Below, piece by piece: positions 45,132 through 55,302 of a DNA stretch of 64,000 bases (position 1 is its first letter; each line of letters starts with the position of its first letter). Position numbers and translations under genes: made by a program. This DNA is from Paraburkholderia haematera. GTDB lineage: Bacteria > Pseudomonadota > Gammaproteobacteria > Burkholderiales > Burkholderiaceae. The notes beneath the pieces are model-generated. The model saw only the letters and a program-made list of their open reading frames with translations, made no database searches and had not been told where the DNA came from. The stretch covers positions 248,001 to 312,000 of the forward strand of contig NZ_CAJNBK010000003.1 in NCBI RefSeq assembly GCF_905220975.1, read 5' to 3'.

Positions 45132-46775
45132 GTGCGCCGACGCTCGTCCGTCCTCCCCGCCCAGGCGAGCCCGTGCGACGCGCTCGCCATCCATGCTCAG
45201 CCCCTTAGCCCCGATCACCCGTGCCGGCGCAAAAAGCTCGCGCTTGCCGCGACCATCCTCGGTTCGAGCATGGCGTTCATCGACGGCTCCGTGGTCAACG
45301 TCGCGCTGCCGTCGATCCAGACCGAACTGGGCGCGAGCGTCGCCGCGATCCAGTGGGTGGTCAACGCGTATCTGCTGTTTCTCGGCGCGCTGGTGCTGGT
45401 GGGTGGCTCGCTTGGCGACACGCTTGGCCGGCGCACCGTGTTTGTCGCGGGTATCGGTTTGTTCACGCTGGCCTCAATCGGCTGCGGCCTCGCCCCGGGC
45501 GCCGGCGCCCTGATCGCGGCGCGCGCCGTGCAAGGCATTGGCGCGGCGATGCTGGTGCCGAGCAGTCTCGCCATCATCGGTGCCGTGTTCGACGACAAGG
45601 AGCGTGGCCGGGCGATCGGTACCTGGGCCGGTGTCGGCGCGATCACGTCGGCGCTTGGGCCGGTGGCGGGCGGCTGGCTCGTCGATGCGTTTTCGTGGCG
45701 GTCGATTTTCTTTCTTAACGTACCGATTGCGTGCGCAACCATCGCGCTGGCGGTTATCGCCGTGCCGGACAGCCGGCAGGACGATTGTTCCGGCGCAGAC
45801 CCTGCGCACCAGGGGCACGCGCTGTCCGGGCTCGACTGGCCGGGCGCCGTCACGGCGGCCGCGGGGCTCGCCGCGCTGACCTACGGCCTGACCATCGCCT
45901 CGGCGCGCGGCTTCGGCGACCGCTGGGTGCTGGCATTGATTCTCGGCGGCCTGCTCGTGCTGAGCGGCTTTGTCGCGCTCGAAGCGAAAGCCCGCAATCC
46001 GATGATGCCGCTCGACGTGTTCCATTCGCGCGACTTCGTCGGCGCGAACCTTGTCACGCTGCTGCTCTACTTCGGGCTGGGCGGCGCACTGTTCTTCCTG
46101 CCGTTCACGCTGATCCGCGCGTATGGCTATAGCGCGACCGAGGCAGGCGCCGCGTTGTTGCCGGTGCCGGTCACGATCGGCCTGTTATCGCGTTTCACCG
46201 GCGGCCTGACGGGCCGTTATGGCGCCCGGACCCTGCTGTGCACGGGCCCGGGAATCGCCGCGATCGGCTTTGCGATGCTCGCCCTGCCCTGGGTACGCGG
46301 TGAATATTGGCGCGGCTTCTTTCCAGCGCTTGTCGTGCTGGGGCTCGGCATGACGATTACCGTCGCACCGTTGACGACGACCGTGATGACCTCCGTATCC
46401 GCCGCGCGTACGGGCGTCGCCTCGGGCATTAATAACGCCGTCGCCAGGGTGGCGAGCCTGCTGGCGATTGCCGTCCTCGGGATCGTGTTCGTGTGGTCGC
46501 ACGACGCGGCACTCGACGCGCGGCTGGATGCGTCGACTATCCCTCAGGAGGTGCGTCAGGCGGCACATCTGGCACATCTGGCACAGGCCGCCGGGCGGGA
46601 TGGAAGCCTGGCCGCAACCGGCGCCGCGCACAGCGCTTCGCATGCCGAAGTGACCCAGGCTCAAACTGAGGCGTTGGGCACGGCGCTGCGGGCGGTGGCG
46701 CTCATGTCGGCGCTGTGTGCGCTGGCCGGCGCCGTGCTGGCGCGTTTGACGATCCGCTCACAACGCGAGCCCTAG
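45132..46775 (+). CDS. MFS transporter, DHA2 (EmrB/QacA) family
   Basis: About 547 residues from GTG 45132. The open frame runs back to 45021 inside the activator gene, but those residues are an off-frame Arg-rich shadow. About 14 membrane segments; [18 protein letters not shown] is the DHA2 motif D1, [11 protein letters not shown] motif A, and [14 protein letters not shown] motif C. A large loop near residues 440-510 is Ala/His-rich. It probably exports drugs or metabolites. The start is uncertain because no good ribosome site precedes it. Confidence 0.82.
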   Translation: MRRRSSVLPAQASPCDALAIHAQPLSPDHPCRRKKLALAATILGSSMAFIDGSVVNVALPSIQTELGASVAAIQWVVNAYLLFLGALVLVGGSLGDTLGRRTVFVAGIGLFTLASIGCGLAPGAGALIAARAVQGIGAAMLVPSSLAIIGAVFDDKERGRAIGTWAGVGAITSALGPVAGGWLVDAFSWRSIFFLNVPIACATIALAVIAVPDSRQDDCSGADPAHQGHALSGLDWPGAVTAAAGLAALTYGLTIASARGFGDRWVLALILGGLLVLSGFVALEAKARNPMMPLDVFHSRDFVGANLVTLLLYFGLGGALFFLPFTLIRAYGYSATEAGAALLPVPVTIGLLSRFTGGLTGRYGARTLLCTGPGIAAIGFAMLALPWVRGEYWRGFFPALVVLGLGMTITVAPLTTTVMTSVSAARTGVASGINNAVARVASLLAIAVLGIVFVWSHDAALDARLDASTIPQEVRQAAHLAHLAQAAGRDGSLAATGAAHSASHAEVTQAQTEALGTALRAVALMSALCALAGAVLARLTIRSQREP

Positions 46776-46890
46776 CGCGGCCGCATTATTTCATCGACAG
46801 TTCGGAAAACAGTGAAACGTCGCGAGCAACCGGCCCCCATACTGATACTCAGTAGCCTCATACGACCACGACCCGATCGGGAGCTTGCAC

Positions 46891-47241
46891 ATGACGATTA
46901 CCTGCTTTATCCGTTACCAGATCGACCCATTCCAGCGCGATGCCTTCAACGACTACGCTAGCAACTGGGGCCGCATCATTCCCCGCTGCGGCGGTCATCT
47001 GATTGGCTACTTTCTGCCCCACGAAGGGACCAACGACATCGCCTGGGGCTTGATCGCGTTCGACAGCCTCGCCGCGTATGAAGCCTATCGGGCACGGCTG
47101 AGGAACGACTTCGAAGCGCGAGAGAATTTCCAGTTTGCGCAGACGAAGCGCTTTATCCTGCGCGAGGAGCGCACCTTCACCGAAGTGGTCGAAGGCACGC
47201 TCGGGGTGGCGGCGATGGGCGCGGTGGAAGCAACGGAATAG
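46891..47241 (+). CDS. NIPSNAP family protein
   Basis: 116 residues. A dimeric alpha/beta-barrel fold is indicated by [27 protein letters not shown] and the later [43 protein letters not shown] proteins are small and mostly of unknown function. ATG 46891 has GGGAG upstream; a TTG at 46885 is less likely. Confidence 0.85.
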   Translation: MTITCFIRYQIDPFQRDAFNDYASNWGRIIPRCGGHLIGYFLPHEGTNDIAWGLIAFDSLAAYEAYRARLRNDFEARENFQFAQTKRFILREERTFTEVVEGTLGVAAMGAVEATE

Positions 47242-47606
47242 GCGTCACTGGCCCTGCGGGTCGGTATGGTCCCGGATGGTGCGGCGCCCGGGTGCTTTCG
47301 CGCCACCGCTTCTGGCGACGCAGCCGCCCATGGCTGTGTCTGCGCATGAAATCTGCCACACGGCGCCTTGAGGCTCACGCCGCGCAGTCTTACGCGTTAT
47401 TGCGTCGACGGTGCCGTCCGTCAGGCAGGTTTTTTGCTGCCTGACGTAACAATTCGAACCCGCTAGCCGAGCCTTCGTGTGACCAGCGAAAGCCGCCACG
47501 GATGGAACTTGTACGGCCAAACCCGTGTCGGTTCAGGGTTACGCCGCCGAGCCGATCCACGAGTCCCGGCGCCACCGTCCGCACCTGGTACCCTGCTTTA
47601 CACCCT
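47242..47606. other. Intergenic stretch with a perfect 10-bp hairpin
   Basis: No gene is supported. CGTCAGGCAG (47419-47428) and CTGCCTGACG (47437-47446) form a perfect 10-bp stem with loop GTTTTTTG. It may be a terminator of the NIPSNAP gene or an operator of the channel gene; no T-tract follows the stem. Confidence 0.5.
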
Positions 47607-50189
47607 ATGCGCAAAATATTCCATGCCTGGTTTCTCGTTTTTCTCATCCTGAGCGCTTCGCCGGTCTTTGCCGCCGCGGCGCAACCCGCCGCCGCATCCG
47701 CGGCCTCCGGCGCCGCACTCACCCTGACGCCCGAACAGGCCCGCCAGGCTCTCAGCGTCCTCAATGACCCCACACGCCGCGCGCAAGTCAGCGACACGCT
47801 CCAGGCGATCGCCGCAGCGGGCGCGCTCAGCGCGCCACCCGCCCCGCCGTCGGCTGCTTCAGCCCCGGCAGCAGCCAGCAGCGCCGCCGCGGCCGCTCCG
47901 GGCGCATTCCAGTCCAATGGCCTCGCCTCCCAACTGGCGCGCCAAGGCGCACATTGGGCGGTGCGCTTCGGCATATCCTTGCGCAGTTCAGTCGCCGCGC
48001 TGCTCGACGTAACGTCGGTGCGTGCCTGGTGGCATTGGCAATCGACTAATTCACAAGCCCGTAGCGTGCTGGGTCATGTCGCATGGTCGCTGCTGGCGGC
48101 GCTGCTGCCCGCGCTCGGGCTCGAATGGCTGGCGCGCCGTCTGTTGCGCCGCGCGTACGCCGCCCTCGCGACACGTCGCGAACGTGGCAATGACAACGCC
48201 AAGCCGCAAGCCGGGCTGCCCGGCGGGTCCACCACCCCACCCGCACCCACAACCGGCAACGCCACCGAAGCCAAAGGCAAGCAGCACGCCGCGCATCACT
48301 TGACCCTCCTGCAGCGTCTGCCGCGCGCACTGCTGACCGTGGTGCTGCGCCTGTTGCCGCTGGCGGTGTTCGTCGCCGCGGCGAGCGCGCTAATGTCGGT
48401 CTTCACCGAAGACGGCACGCCGCAAGACCGTGCGCTCGATTCACTAATCGACATCTATGTGCTGTGCCGGCTGATCGTGATAGGCAGCGGCTTCTTCCTG
48501 CAACCCACCGCGCCCCGCCTGCGTCTGTTGCGCACGGGCGATGCGTGGGCCGTCTTCGTGCAGCGCTGGATCGTGCGGATCGTCGCCGTGGTCGGCTCAG
48601 GTTCGGCGATCGCGGAGATCGCGCAGTCGCTCGGCCTGAACGACGCGGCGCATCTCGCCCTGCTGAAGGTAGTCGCGCTCGCCGGCCACATCATGGTCTC
48701 GATCCTGATCCTGCATTGCGCGAAGCCGGTCGGCGAATTGATCCGCAAGCGCTTCGCCGCGCGCAAATCGCTGGCCATGTTCGGCAACGCGCTTGCCGAC
48801 GCGTGGGCGTGGTTCGCGGTGTTCATCGTGATGGCGCTATGGTTCATCTGGGCGCTCGACGTGCGCAACGGCTATCACACGCTGCTGCATCTCGGCGGCA
48901 TTACGCTCGCAATCCTGGTGGGCGCGCGGGTCATCGCGATCGTGATTTTCGGCGCGATGGCGCGGCTGTTCAACATCCCGGGCGACGCGGAAAAGTCGCT
49001 CGCACAGCAGCACGCCTACCGCTATTACCCGCTGCTGCGGCGGGTCGTCACGTGGATTATCGGCGTCGTCACCGCGCTCGCGCTGTTGCAGGTATGGGGC
49101 GTCAACGTGGGCGAGCTGTTCCAGGCCGGGTCGATCGGACATCGGCTGGCGTCGGCGCTGGTCACCATCGGCGTCGCTGCCGCGATCGCGCTGCTGGTAT
49201 GGGAAAGCGTCAACGTGGCGATCGAAAAGCGGCTGGACCTCTGGACCTCCACCGGCGACCTGATGCGTGCCGCGCGTCTGCGCACATTGTTGCCGATGCT
49301 GCGCAGCGCGCTCTTCTGCGTGATCGCGCTGGTAGTGGTGCTCACCGGCCTGAGCGAACTCGGCGTGAACATCGGGCCGTTGCTGGCGGGTGCGAGCATC
49401 TTCGGCGTGGCGCTCGGCTTCGGCTCGCAAAAGCTGGTGCAGGATTTCATCACCGGCATGTTCCTGTTGATGGAAAACGCCATGCAGGTCGGCGACTGGG
49501 TCACGCTCGCGGGCGTGTCCGGCACGGTCGAATATCTGTCGATCCGCACCGTGCGCTTACGCGGCGGCGACGGGTCGCTCTACACCGTGCCGTTCAGTTC
49601 AGTCTCGACGGTGAACAACACCAATCGCGGACTCGGCAATGCAGCGGTGAAGGTGAATATTGTGTTCGGCGAGGATGTCGATCTGGCGATCGGCACGCTG
49701 AAGGAGATCGGCGCCGCGCTGCGCGAGGATGAGAAGTTCAAGGACGGCATCCTGTCCGACTTCAGTTTCTGGGGCGTGGATGGGGTGGATGGCTCGGCGG
49801 TGACGCTGGCCGGCCAGATCCAATGCCGCGACAGCGCGCGCTGGGGTGTGCAACGCGAATTCAACCGGCGCATCCTCGACCAGTTCAGCGCGCGCGGCAT
49901 CGAAATCGCGAATCCGCAGCGGCATCTGCTGACGTGGGACCCGGAAAGCGTACCGGCCAAAGTCGAATCGAACGGCGCACTGAGCGATGCCCCTGCGGAC
50001 ACCGCCGATGGCGCCTCCAAGGCCGCAGCGAACGACCAACCGCCTTCAACGGCGCCCGCCGGCGCTTCGCTGAAGGCGGCCGCCCGCAAGGCCAACGCAC
50101 CGGTGGACGATCAACTGCCCGCCGACCCTAAGCCGGCCGGTGGCCCAGGAACGCCAGCAAATCCTGGTTCAGTTTCTCCGCATGAGTGA
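47607..50189 (+). CDS. MscS-family mechanosensitive channel, large (YbiO-like)
   Basis: 860 residues. A signal peptide (MRKIFHAWFLVFLILSASPVFA) is followed by an Ala/Pro-rich periplasmic part and about ten membrane segments. The pore-lining helix and beta domain are clear: LLAGASIFGVALGFGSQKLVQDFITGMFLLMEN, then VGDWVTLAGVSGTVEYLSIRTVRLRGGDG. It opens under membrane tension to release solutes. The C-terminal ~70 residues are low-complexity Ala/Asp/Pro. ATG 47607 is preferred over 47502 because the signal peptide starts there. Its last 62 bases overlap the convergent hydrolase gene. Confidence 0.88.
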   Translation: MRKIFHAWFLVFLILSASPVFAAAAQPAAASAASGAALTLTPEQARQALSVLNDPTRRAQVSDTLQAIAAAGALSAPPAPPSAASAPAAASSAAAAAPGAFQSNGLASQLARQGAHWAVRFGISLRSSVAALLDVTSVRAWWHWQSTNSQARSVLGHVAWSLLAALLPALGLEWLARRLLRRAYAALATRRERGNDNAKPQAGLPGGSTTPPAPTTGNATEAKGKQHAAHHLTLLQRLPRALLTVVLRLLPLAVFVAAASALMSVFTEDGTPQDRALDSLIDIYVLCRLIVIGSGFFLQPTAPRLRLLRTGDAWAVFVQRWIVRIVAVVGSGSAIAEIAQSLGLNDAAHLALLKVVALAGHIMVSILILHCAKPVGELIRKRFAARKSLAMFGNALADAWAWFAVFIVMALWFIWALDVRNGYHTLLHLGGITLAILVGARVIAIVIFGAMARLFNIPGDAEKSLAQQHAYRYYPLLRRVVTWIIGVVTALALLQVWGVNVGELFQAGSIGHRLASALVTIGVAAAIALLVWESVNVAIEKRLDLWTSTGDLMRAARLRTLLPMLRSALFCVIALVVVLTGLSELGVNIGPLLAGASIFGVALGFGSQKLVQDFITGMFLLMENAMQVGDWVTLAGVSGTVEYLSIRTVRLRGGDGSLYTVPFSSVSTVNNTNRGLGNAAVKVNIVFGEDVDLAIGTLKEIGAALREDEKFKDGILSDFSFWGVDGVDGSAVTLAGQIQCRDSARWGVQREFNRRILDQFSARGIEIANPQRHLLTWDPESVPAKVESNGALSDAPADTADGASKAAANDQPPSTAPAGASLKAAARKANAPVDDQLPADPKPAGGPGTPANPGSVSPHE

Positions 50190-50979
50190 AGTACAGGCCA
50201 TGGCCGGCGCCTGCGTAGACATTCAGCGAGGCGCCTTCGATCAGGGCCGCGGTTGGACGCCCGGTGAGGTCGAGCGGCGCGGAAGCGTCGCGGTCGCCAT
50301 GAACGACCAGCGACGGCACCCGGACGCGGGCCAGCTCCGCGCGGAAATCGGTGATCGTCTGAACGCGGGCGAGTTCGAGCATGGCCTGATGCGAGGTTTG
50401 CAACATCATGCGGATCGTCCAGTCGAGCGGCGCACGCGATACGCCCGGGCCAAAGAAAGGTGCGGCATTCGCCTCGATCCAGTCGGGGAAGGAGCGGCTC
50501 AGCGCGAGGCGGCCTTGCTCGAACAGGGCGGCGTCGATCCCGTTCGGGTTGTCTTCGGTTTTCAGCAGATACGGCGTGGCGGCGGGCGCGATGAACGCAA
50601 TCCGGGCCACGCGCTCCGAACCATGCCGCGTCAGATAGCGCACCGCCTCGCCGCTCGCGATCGAATGCGCCACCAGCGTCACGTTGCTTAGATCGAGCGT
50701 GGTCAGCACGCTGTCGAGATCGTCTGCGAGCGTGTCGAAGTCGTAGCCCCGCCCCGGATCGCTCGAACGGCCGTGGCCGCGCCGGTCGTAAGCGATGCAA
50801 CGGCAGCCGAGGCGCGACAGCGGCTCCATCTGATAGGCCCACATGTCCGAATTCAGCGTCCAGCCGGACAGAAACACGAGCGGCGTGCCATGTCCCCAGT
50901 CACGGTAGAAAAGGCGCGTGTGGTCGGCGGTGCGGATGGTGTTGGGGTCGTCGGTGAGATACGGTGCGGTAGCGTTCAT
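50128..50979 (-). CDS. Alpha/beta hydrolase
   Basis: 283 residues. It has the hydrolase fold: oxyanion region LVFLSGWTLNSDMW, nucleophile elbow VAHSIASGE (an A-H-S-I-A form in place of G-x-S-x-G), acid in VVHGDRDASAPL and the C-terminal GAGHGLYF histidine. It resembles non-haem chloroperoxidase/esterase enzymes. The substrate is unknown. ATG 50979 starts a coherent N-terminus. The 3' end overlaps the channel gene by 62 bases on the opposite strand, both proteins reading through. Confidence 0.87.
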   Translation of the reverse strand: MNATAPYLTDDPNTIRTADHTRLFYRDWGHGTPLVFLSGWTLNSDMWAYQMEPLSRLGCRCIAYDRRGHGRSSDPGRGYDFDTLADDLDSVLTTLDLSNVTLVAHSIASGEAVRYLTRHGSERVARIAFIAPAATPYLLKTEDNPNGIDAALFEQGRLALSRSFPDWIEANAAPFFGPGVSRAPLDWTIRMMLQTSHQAMLELARVQTITDFRAELARVRVPSLVVHGDRDASAPLDLTGRPTAALIEGASLNVYAGAGHGLYFTHAEKLNQDLLAFLGHRPA

Positions 50980-51158
50980 GGAAGCCTCTTTGCCTTGGGT
51001 CGGAATCGTTGTGCCGTGCCGCCACTGTGCCTGGCGGCGGTACGCAGGTCGATTACCTGGGAGGTAAAGAGATGGGCTTGCTAGCGGTCGGCGGTCGGCG
51101 GGCTGCTTGTCGCTTGCGCCTATTGCAACCGCCTATTGCAACTGCCTAATGCCCCTGT

Positions 51159-53435
51159 CTATTGCACCTGCCACCAGCGCGGCAACAGCCGGCGCACTTC
51201 CGGCCGCCGGTAGCGGTCGTCGATCAGGTGCACCACGCCCTGATCCTGCTCCGTGCGAATGACCCGGCCCGCAGCCTGCACGACTTTCTGCAAGCCCGGA
51301 TACAGATACATGTAGTCGTAGCCGTTGCCGAACTTCGCCTCCATCGTGCGGCGCATCTGCTCGTTGACGTGGTTAATCTGCGGCAGGCCGAGCGTTGCGA
51401 TGAAGGCGCCGATCAATTGCTGACCGACCAGATCGACGCCCTCGGAGAATGCGCCGCCTAACACCGCGAAGCCCACGCCCTGGCCCATGGTGCGAAAACG
51501 CGCGAGAAACGCGTCGCGCGCCGCTTCGTCCATGCCGGGTTCCTGCGCCCATACCGGCAATGCCGGATGACGCTCGCGCATCGACGCCACCACCCGCTGC
51601 AGGTACTCGAAGCTGCTCAGAAACCCGAGATAGTTGCCCGGCTGAGCCGCGTACTGCTTCGCGATCAGATCGACGATGGGCACGAGCGAGCGTTCGCGGT
51701 CACGCCAGCGCGTCGACACATGGCCCGCCACACGCACCTGCAATTGCTCGGCGCGAAAAGGTCCTTCGACGTCGAGCCAGTTCGTCGCTTCGGGCAGACC
51801 CAGCGTGTCGCGATAGAAATGATGCGGATTGAGCGTGCCGGAGAACATCACCGTAGTGTGCGCGGCAGCGTAGCGCCCCGCGAGAAACGGTGCCGGGATC
51901 ACGTTGCGCACGCAGAGCGTGGCGCTCGTCTTGTCGCGTGGCGCATAGCGATCCGCGGTGAGCGAGATGTCGAAAATCGAATGCTCGCCGAACTGCTCCG
52001 CCAGTGCGACGAAATGCATGGCATCGAAGAAAAACCGCAGCGATGCTTCGTCAATTGAAAGCGGTGCGTCGGCGAGTTGATCCGTCACCGCGCCGATCAG
52101 ATTCTGGGCCGCCGACAACAGTTTGCCAGGCACGTCGGCGTAGACCTGATAGGTGGCGGTCTGTGCGCGCCTGGCAGCGTTCCATTCGCGCTGAAGCCGC
52201 TCGAGCGGCTTCTTCAACGTTGCAGGCGCGCTCTTGCGGGCGAGCCGGAACGCCGCCTGATCGAGCGACGCGCTGTACATGCGCCGGGCCCGGTCGAGCA
52301 GGTTGTGCGCCTCGTCGACCAGCACGCCGACGCGCCACTGATTGATCTGCGTGAGCGCATACAGCATCGCGCTGCTGTCGTAGTAGTAGTTGTAATCGCC
52401 GACCACCACGTCGGACCAGCGCGCCAGTTCCTGCGCGAGATAGTACGGACAAACGTCGTGCGCGAGCGCCGCTTCGCGCACCGAGCTCCGGTCGAGCCTC
52501 GGTCCGGCCAATGCCGCGCTGCGGGCCGCGTCGAGCCGGTCGTAGAAACCGCGCGCGAGCGGGCAGGACTCGCCGTTGCAGGCCTTGTCGGGATGCTCAC
52601 ACGCCTTGTCGCGCGCGACCAGTTCCAGCGTTCGGAGCGGCAACCGCGAAACGGACGGCGCGGCGCTTTGATGAAGGGTTTCGATCGCATCGAGGGCAAG
52701 CGCGCGGCCCGGCGTCTTCGCTGTGAGGAAAAAAATGCGGTCGATCTGGTCCGACGCGCACGCCTTGAGCAGCGGAAAAATTGTCGCCAGCGTCTTGCCG
52801 ATGCCGGTAGGCGCCTGCGCCATTAACGGCTTGCCGTCACGCGCCGCGCGGTACACCGACACCGCCAGTTCGCGCTGCCCGCTGCGGAATTCCCCATGCG
52901 GAAACTGCAAGGCGTTGAGCGCGGCATTGCGCGCGGCGCGATGGGCCTCTTCCTGCACGGCCCAATCGAGAAAGCGCTCGCATTGCTCGACGAAGAAAAT
53001 CTCCAACTCACGCGCGGTGTGCGTTTCGGTCAGCGACGTTTCCTTCTGACTGCCGATATCGAAGTACACCATCGCGACCGTCAATTCCGCGAGTCCACGC
53101 GCGCGGCACAGCAGGTGGCCGTACACCAGCGCTTGCGCCCAATGCAGCGCGCGATGATTGGCCGGCATCCGTTCAAGCGCGCCACGATGGGTTTTGATCT
53201 CTTCCAACCGGTTTGCCGCCGGGTCGTAACCGTCGGCACGGCCACGCACGGTCAAACCACGGTGCGTGCCGGTTAGCGTGATTTCGGTTTCGTAGCCGCT
53301 CGCGCGCCGCCCGGCGACTGTCACGTGGCCGGCCATGCCTTCCAGCGAGGTGGGCGCGGGCGTGAAGCGCAGATCCAGATCGCCGCGCCTCGCGGTGAAT
53401 TCGCACATCGCCCGCACGGCGACCACGTAGGTCAT
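51159..53435 (-). CDS. DinG/XPD-like DNA helicase with N-terminal nuclease-like domain
   Basis: 758 residues. Residues 1-160 resemble a RecB-type PD-(D/E)xK domain (GRADGYDPAANRLEEIKTH: Asp68, Glu79, Lys81). The superfamily 2 helicase has Walker A APTGIGKT (208-215) and DEAH (374-377). Cys279, Cys286, Cys291 and Cys329 are placed like the 4Fe-4S cluster of XPD/DinG. It unwinds damaged DNA 5'-3' by family analogy. It overlaps the preceding VRR-NUC gene by 4 bases, so they are translationally coupled. Confidence 0.88.
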   Translation of the reverse strand: MTYVVAVRAMCEFTARRGDLDLRFTPAPTSLEGMAGHVTVAGRRASGYETEITLTGTHRGLTVRGRADGYDPAANRLEEIKTHRGALERMPANHRALHWAQALVYGHLLCRARGLAELTVAMVYFDIGSQKETSLTETHTARELEIFFVEQCERFLDWAVQEEAHRAARNAALNALQFPHGEFRSGQRELAVSVYRAARDGKPLMAQAPTGIGKTLATIFPLLKACASDQIDRIFFLTAKTPGRALALDAIETLHQSAAPSVSRLPLRTLELVARDKACEHPDKACNGESCPLARGFYDRLDAARSAALAGPRLDRSSVREAALAHDVCPYYLAQELARWSDVVVGDYNYYYDSSAMLYALTQINQWRVGVLVDEAHNLLDRARRMYSASLDQAAFRLARKSAPATLKKPLERLQREWNAARRAQTATYQVYADVPGKLLSAAQNLIGAVTDQLADAPLSIDEASLRFFFDAMHFVALAEQFGEHSIFDISLTADRYAPRDKTSATLCVRNVIPAPFLAGRYAAAHTTVMFSGTLNPHHFYRDTLGLPEATNWLDVEGPFRAEQLQVRVAGHVSTRWRDRERSLVPIVDLIAKQYAAQPGNYLGFLSSFEYLQRVVASMRERHPALPVWAQEPGMDEAARDAFLARFRTMGQGVGFAVLGGAFSEGVDLVGQQLIGAFIATLGLPQINHVNEQMRRTMEAKFGNGYDYMYLYPGLQKVVQAAGRVIRTEQDQGVVHLIDDRYRRPEVRRLLPRWWQVQ

Positions 53436-55192
53436 GTAGCGGCTCCCAACACGACGCTGGAGGCGGCGGCGTCTTCATCGGCCCATCGCACGTCGAGCAC
53501 GCGCACCGGCATACCGTGCTGCGCGCAGTATGCGAGCCAGCGGATCTGGTTGTCCTGCAAGCGGTCGCCCGGGCCCTTCACTTCGATCAACTCATAGCGG
53601 CGCTCGGCCGGCCAGAAGCGAATCAGATCCGGCAAGCCCGAGCGGTTGCCGCGAATGTCGCGCAGCAACCGCTCGAACCATAGTTTCAGATGGGCGGCAG
53701 GCAGGCAATCGAGCGCCAGCACAACCAGTTCCGGCGTCAGCAAACCCCAGAATACGAACGGCGATTGCAGACCCGCCTTGCTGTGCAGATGCCGCAGAAT
53801 CGTCTCGCGATAAGCGCTGCTGTCGAGTTGCGCGAGACAGGTGGCAAATTGTTCCGCGCGGCGCGCCTGAAAATCCGGCGCGTGCAGATCGGCCGGCCCG
53901 CGCTGGAACGGATGGAAAAACGCGCCGGGCAGCGCCGCGAACACCGGTTCCCAGCACAGCAAGCCGAACAGCGAGTTGATCAGCGCGTTTTCGACGTAAT
54001 GAACGGGTGCCGATTCGCTGGTCAAATAATCGCGTGCAACGTATTCGACCGCTTGCGGCGCATCAGGCCTCGGCAGCACCAGTGTGCTGCGCTCGACCGG
54101 CCGCGCGGCAGGCACACGCGCCACCCGCTCGCCGCGCTTGCGTTGCAAACGCGGCAACATGCGCGCGACGCGCTGCATTTCCTCTTCGCTTTCAGGGCGG
54201 GCAGCGGCTTGCGAAGCGAGGGCGAAGGCTTCGTCGAATCGTTCGCTGCGCTCAAGCACGCGTAAGCGCCGATGCCGTGCGCCAGGCCACGCGCAACGTT
54301 CATAGACGGCAAGGGCCGCAGGCCAGTTCTGTTGACGCTCGCAATGTTGCCCGATACGAAACAGCAGTTTTGCGCGACGCGTTTCGAGCCAGGGGTTCGA
54401 GATTTCAATCGCCGCGATCGCGGCGACGAGTTCGTCGATCGCCCTGGCTTCCGAGTCGCCCGGCGACAGCCAATCGAGCGCTTCGCGGCAGGCATGCAAC
54501 GCAAGGTACACGTCCACGTCCGCGCGTTGCTGGAATGCGCGCGACGACGGCGCGAATGCAACCTTCTCGTACTGAAACACACCAAGATCGGCAAGCACGA
54601 ATTCCGACCAGTCCTGCTGCAGATTGCCAAAGAACATCAACCGCAGACGTTCGCAAAGCGGCGCGATGGCGACATGGAAGACGCGATCTGTGGTCTCGCT
54701 GTGCCACGCGGACAACGGATGCACAGCGGCGCCTCGTTCTCCATCCTCACCCTCAAGATCGTAAAACGGCCGCAGCGTTTCCAGCAGATCGGGTTTGCGC
54801 AAGCCCTTCGAGCCAGGAATCAAGGCGATGGCGTCCGCAAAGATCAACAGCAACTCAGGACGGGTGGTGAGCGCGAACAGATCGTCGAGCGTCAGGCCCG
54901 GTTCGGTATCGACCCAGCCGAGCGCGGCCAGAGGCGCAACCGCCTGCAGGGGGCAACCGATCTCGTCATAGGAAAGACGGCTGGCGCGGAACAGCGTGCC
55001 CTTGCGCATCAGCATGCGAACCAGCAGCGCGCGCGACGGCTGCGGTAAAACGGCGAATTCGCGCAGGAAGCCGTGTTCGTGCGCGTCCAGCAGATCGTCG
55101 TAACGCTCGGCAAGCCACGCCAGCGCACGCTCGAAGTTCAGCAGGTAGTAAGGGGCATCAGAGCGGAAGTCTGACGGAGCATCTGTCGCCAC
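53432..55192 (-). CDS. VRR-NUC nuclease, FAN1-like
   Basis: 586 residues. The N-terminal SAP-like and helical region (1-170) and a central TPR-like helical part precede the C-terminal VRR-NUC domain, whose catalytic residues are Asp522 (GLPDLIRFW) and Glu537/Lys539 (ELIEVKGPGD). This is the layout of FAN1, which trims DNA at interstrand cross-links. It forms an operon with the helicase. The start is GTG 55192 with no good ribosome site; the LexA box lies 17 bases upstream, so the leader is very short. Confidence 0.87.
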   Translation of the reverse strand: MATDAPSDFRSDAPYYLLNFERALAWLAERYDDLLDAHEHGFLREFAVLPQPSRALLVRMLMRKGTLFRASRLSYDEIGCPLQAVAPLAALGWVDTEPGLTLDDLFALTTRPELLLIFADAIALIPGSKGLRKPDLLETLRPFYDLEGEDGERGAAVHPLSAWHSETTDRVFHVAIAPLCERLRLMFFGNLQQDWSEFVLADLGVFQYEKVAFAPSSRAFQQRADVDVYLALHACREALDWLSPGDSEARAIDELVAAIAAIEISNPWLETRRAKLLFRIGQHCERQQNWPAALAVYERCAWPGARHRRLRVLERSERFDEAFALASQAAARPESEEEMQRVARMLPRLQRKRGERVARVPAARPVERSTLVLPRPDAPQAVEYVARDYLTSESAPVHYVENALINSLFGLLCWEPVFAALPGAFFHPFQRGPADLHAPDFQARRAEQFATCLAQLDSSAYRETILRHLHSKAGLQSPFVFWGLLTPELVVLALDCLPAAHLKLWFERLLRDIRGNRSGLPDLIRFWPAERRYELIEVKGPGDRLQDNQIRWLAYCAQHGMPVRVLDVRWADEDAAASSVVLGAAT

Positions 55193-55208
55193 GGGGGTTT
55201 CACGAAAC

Positions 55209-55224
55209 CTGTATGTTTATACAG
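55209..55224. promoter_or_regulatory. LexA (SOS) box
   Basis: CTGTATGTTTATACAG is a full match to the CTGT-N8-ACAG LexA operator with an A/T-rich centre. On the minus strand it overlaps a -10-like TATAAA. It is the only regulatory site visible before the FAN1-like and helicase genes. Confidence 0.8.
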
Positions 55225-55302
55225 TGATGATAGCAAACTCCGTGATTGCTTCTGCCGATCCGCAGGCTAAGTCGCGGTCGACGGGCCGGTCGCACCGGTT
55301 TC

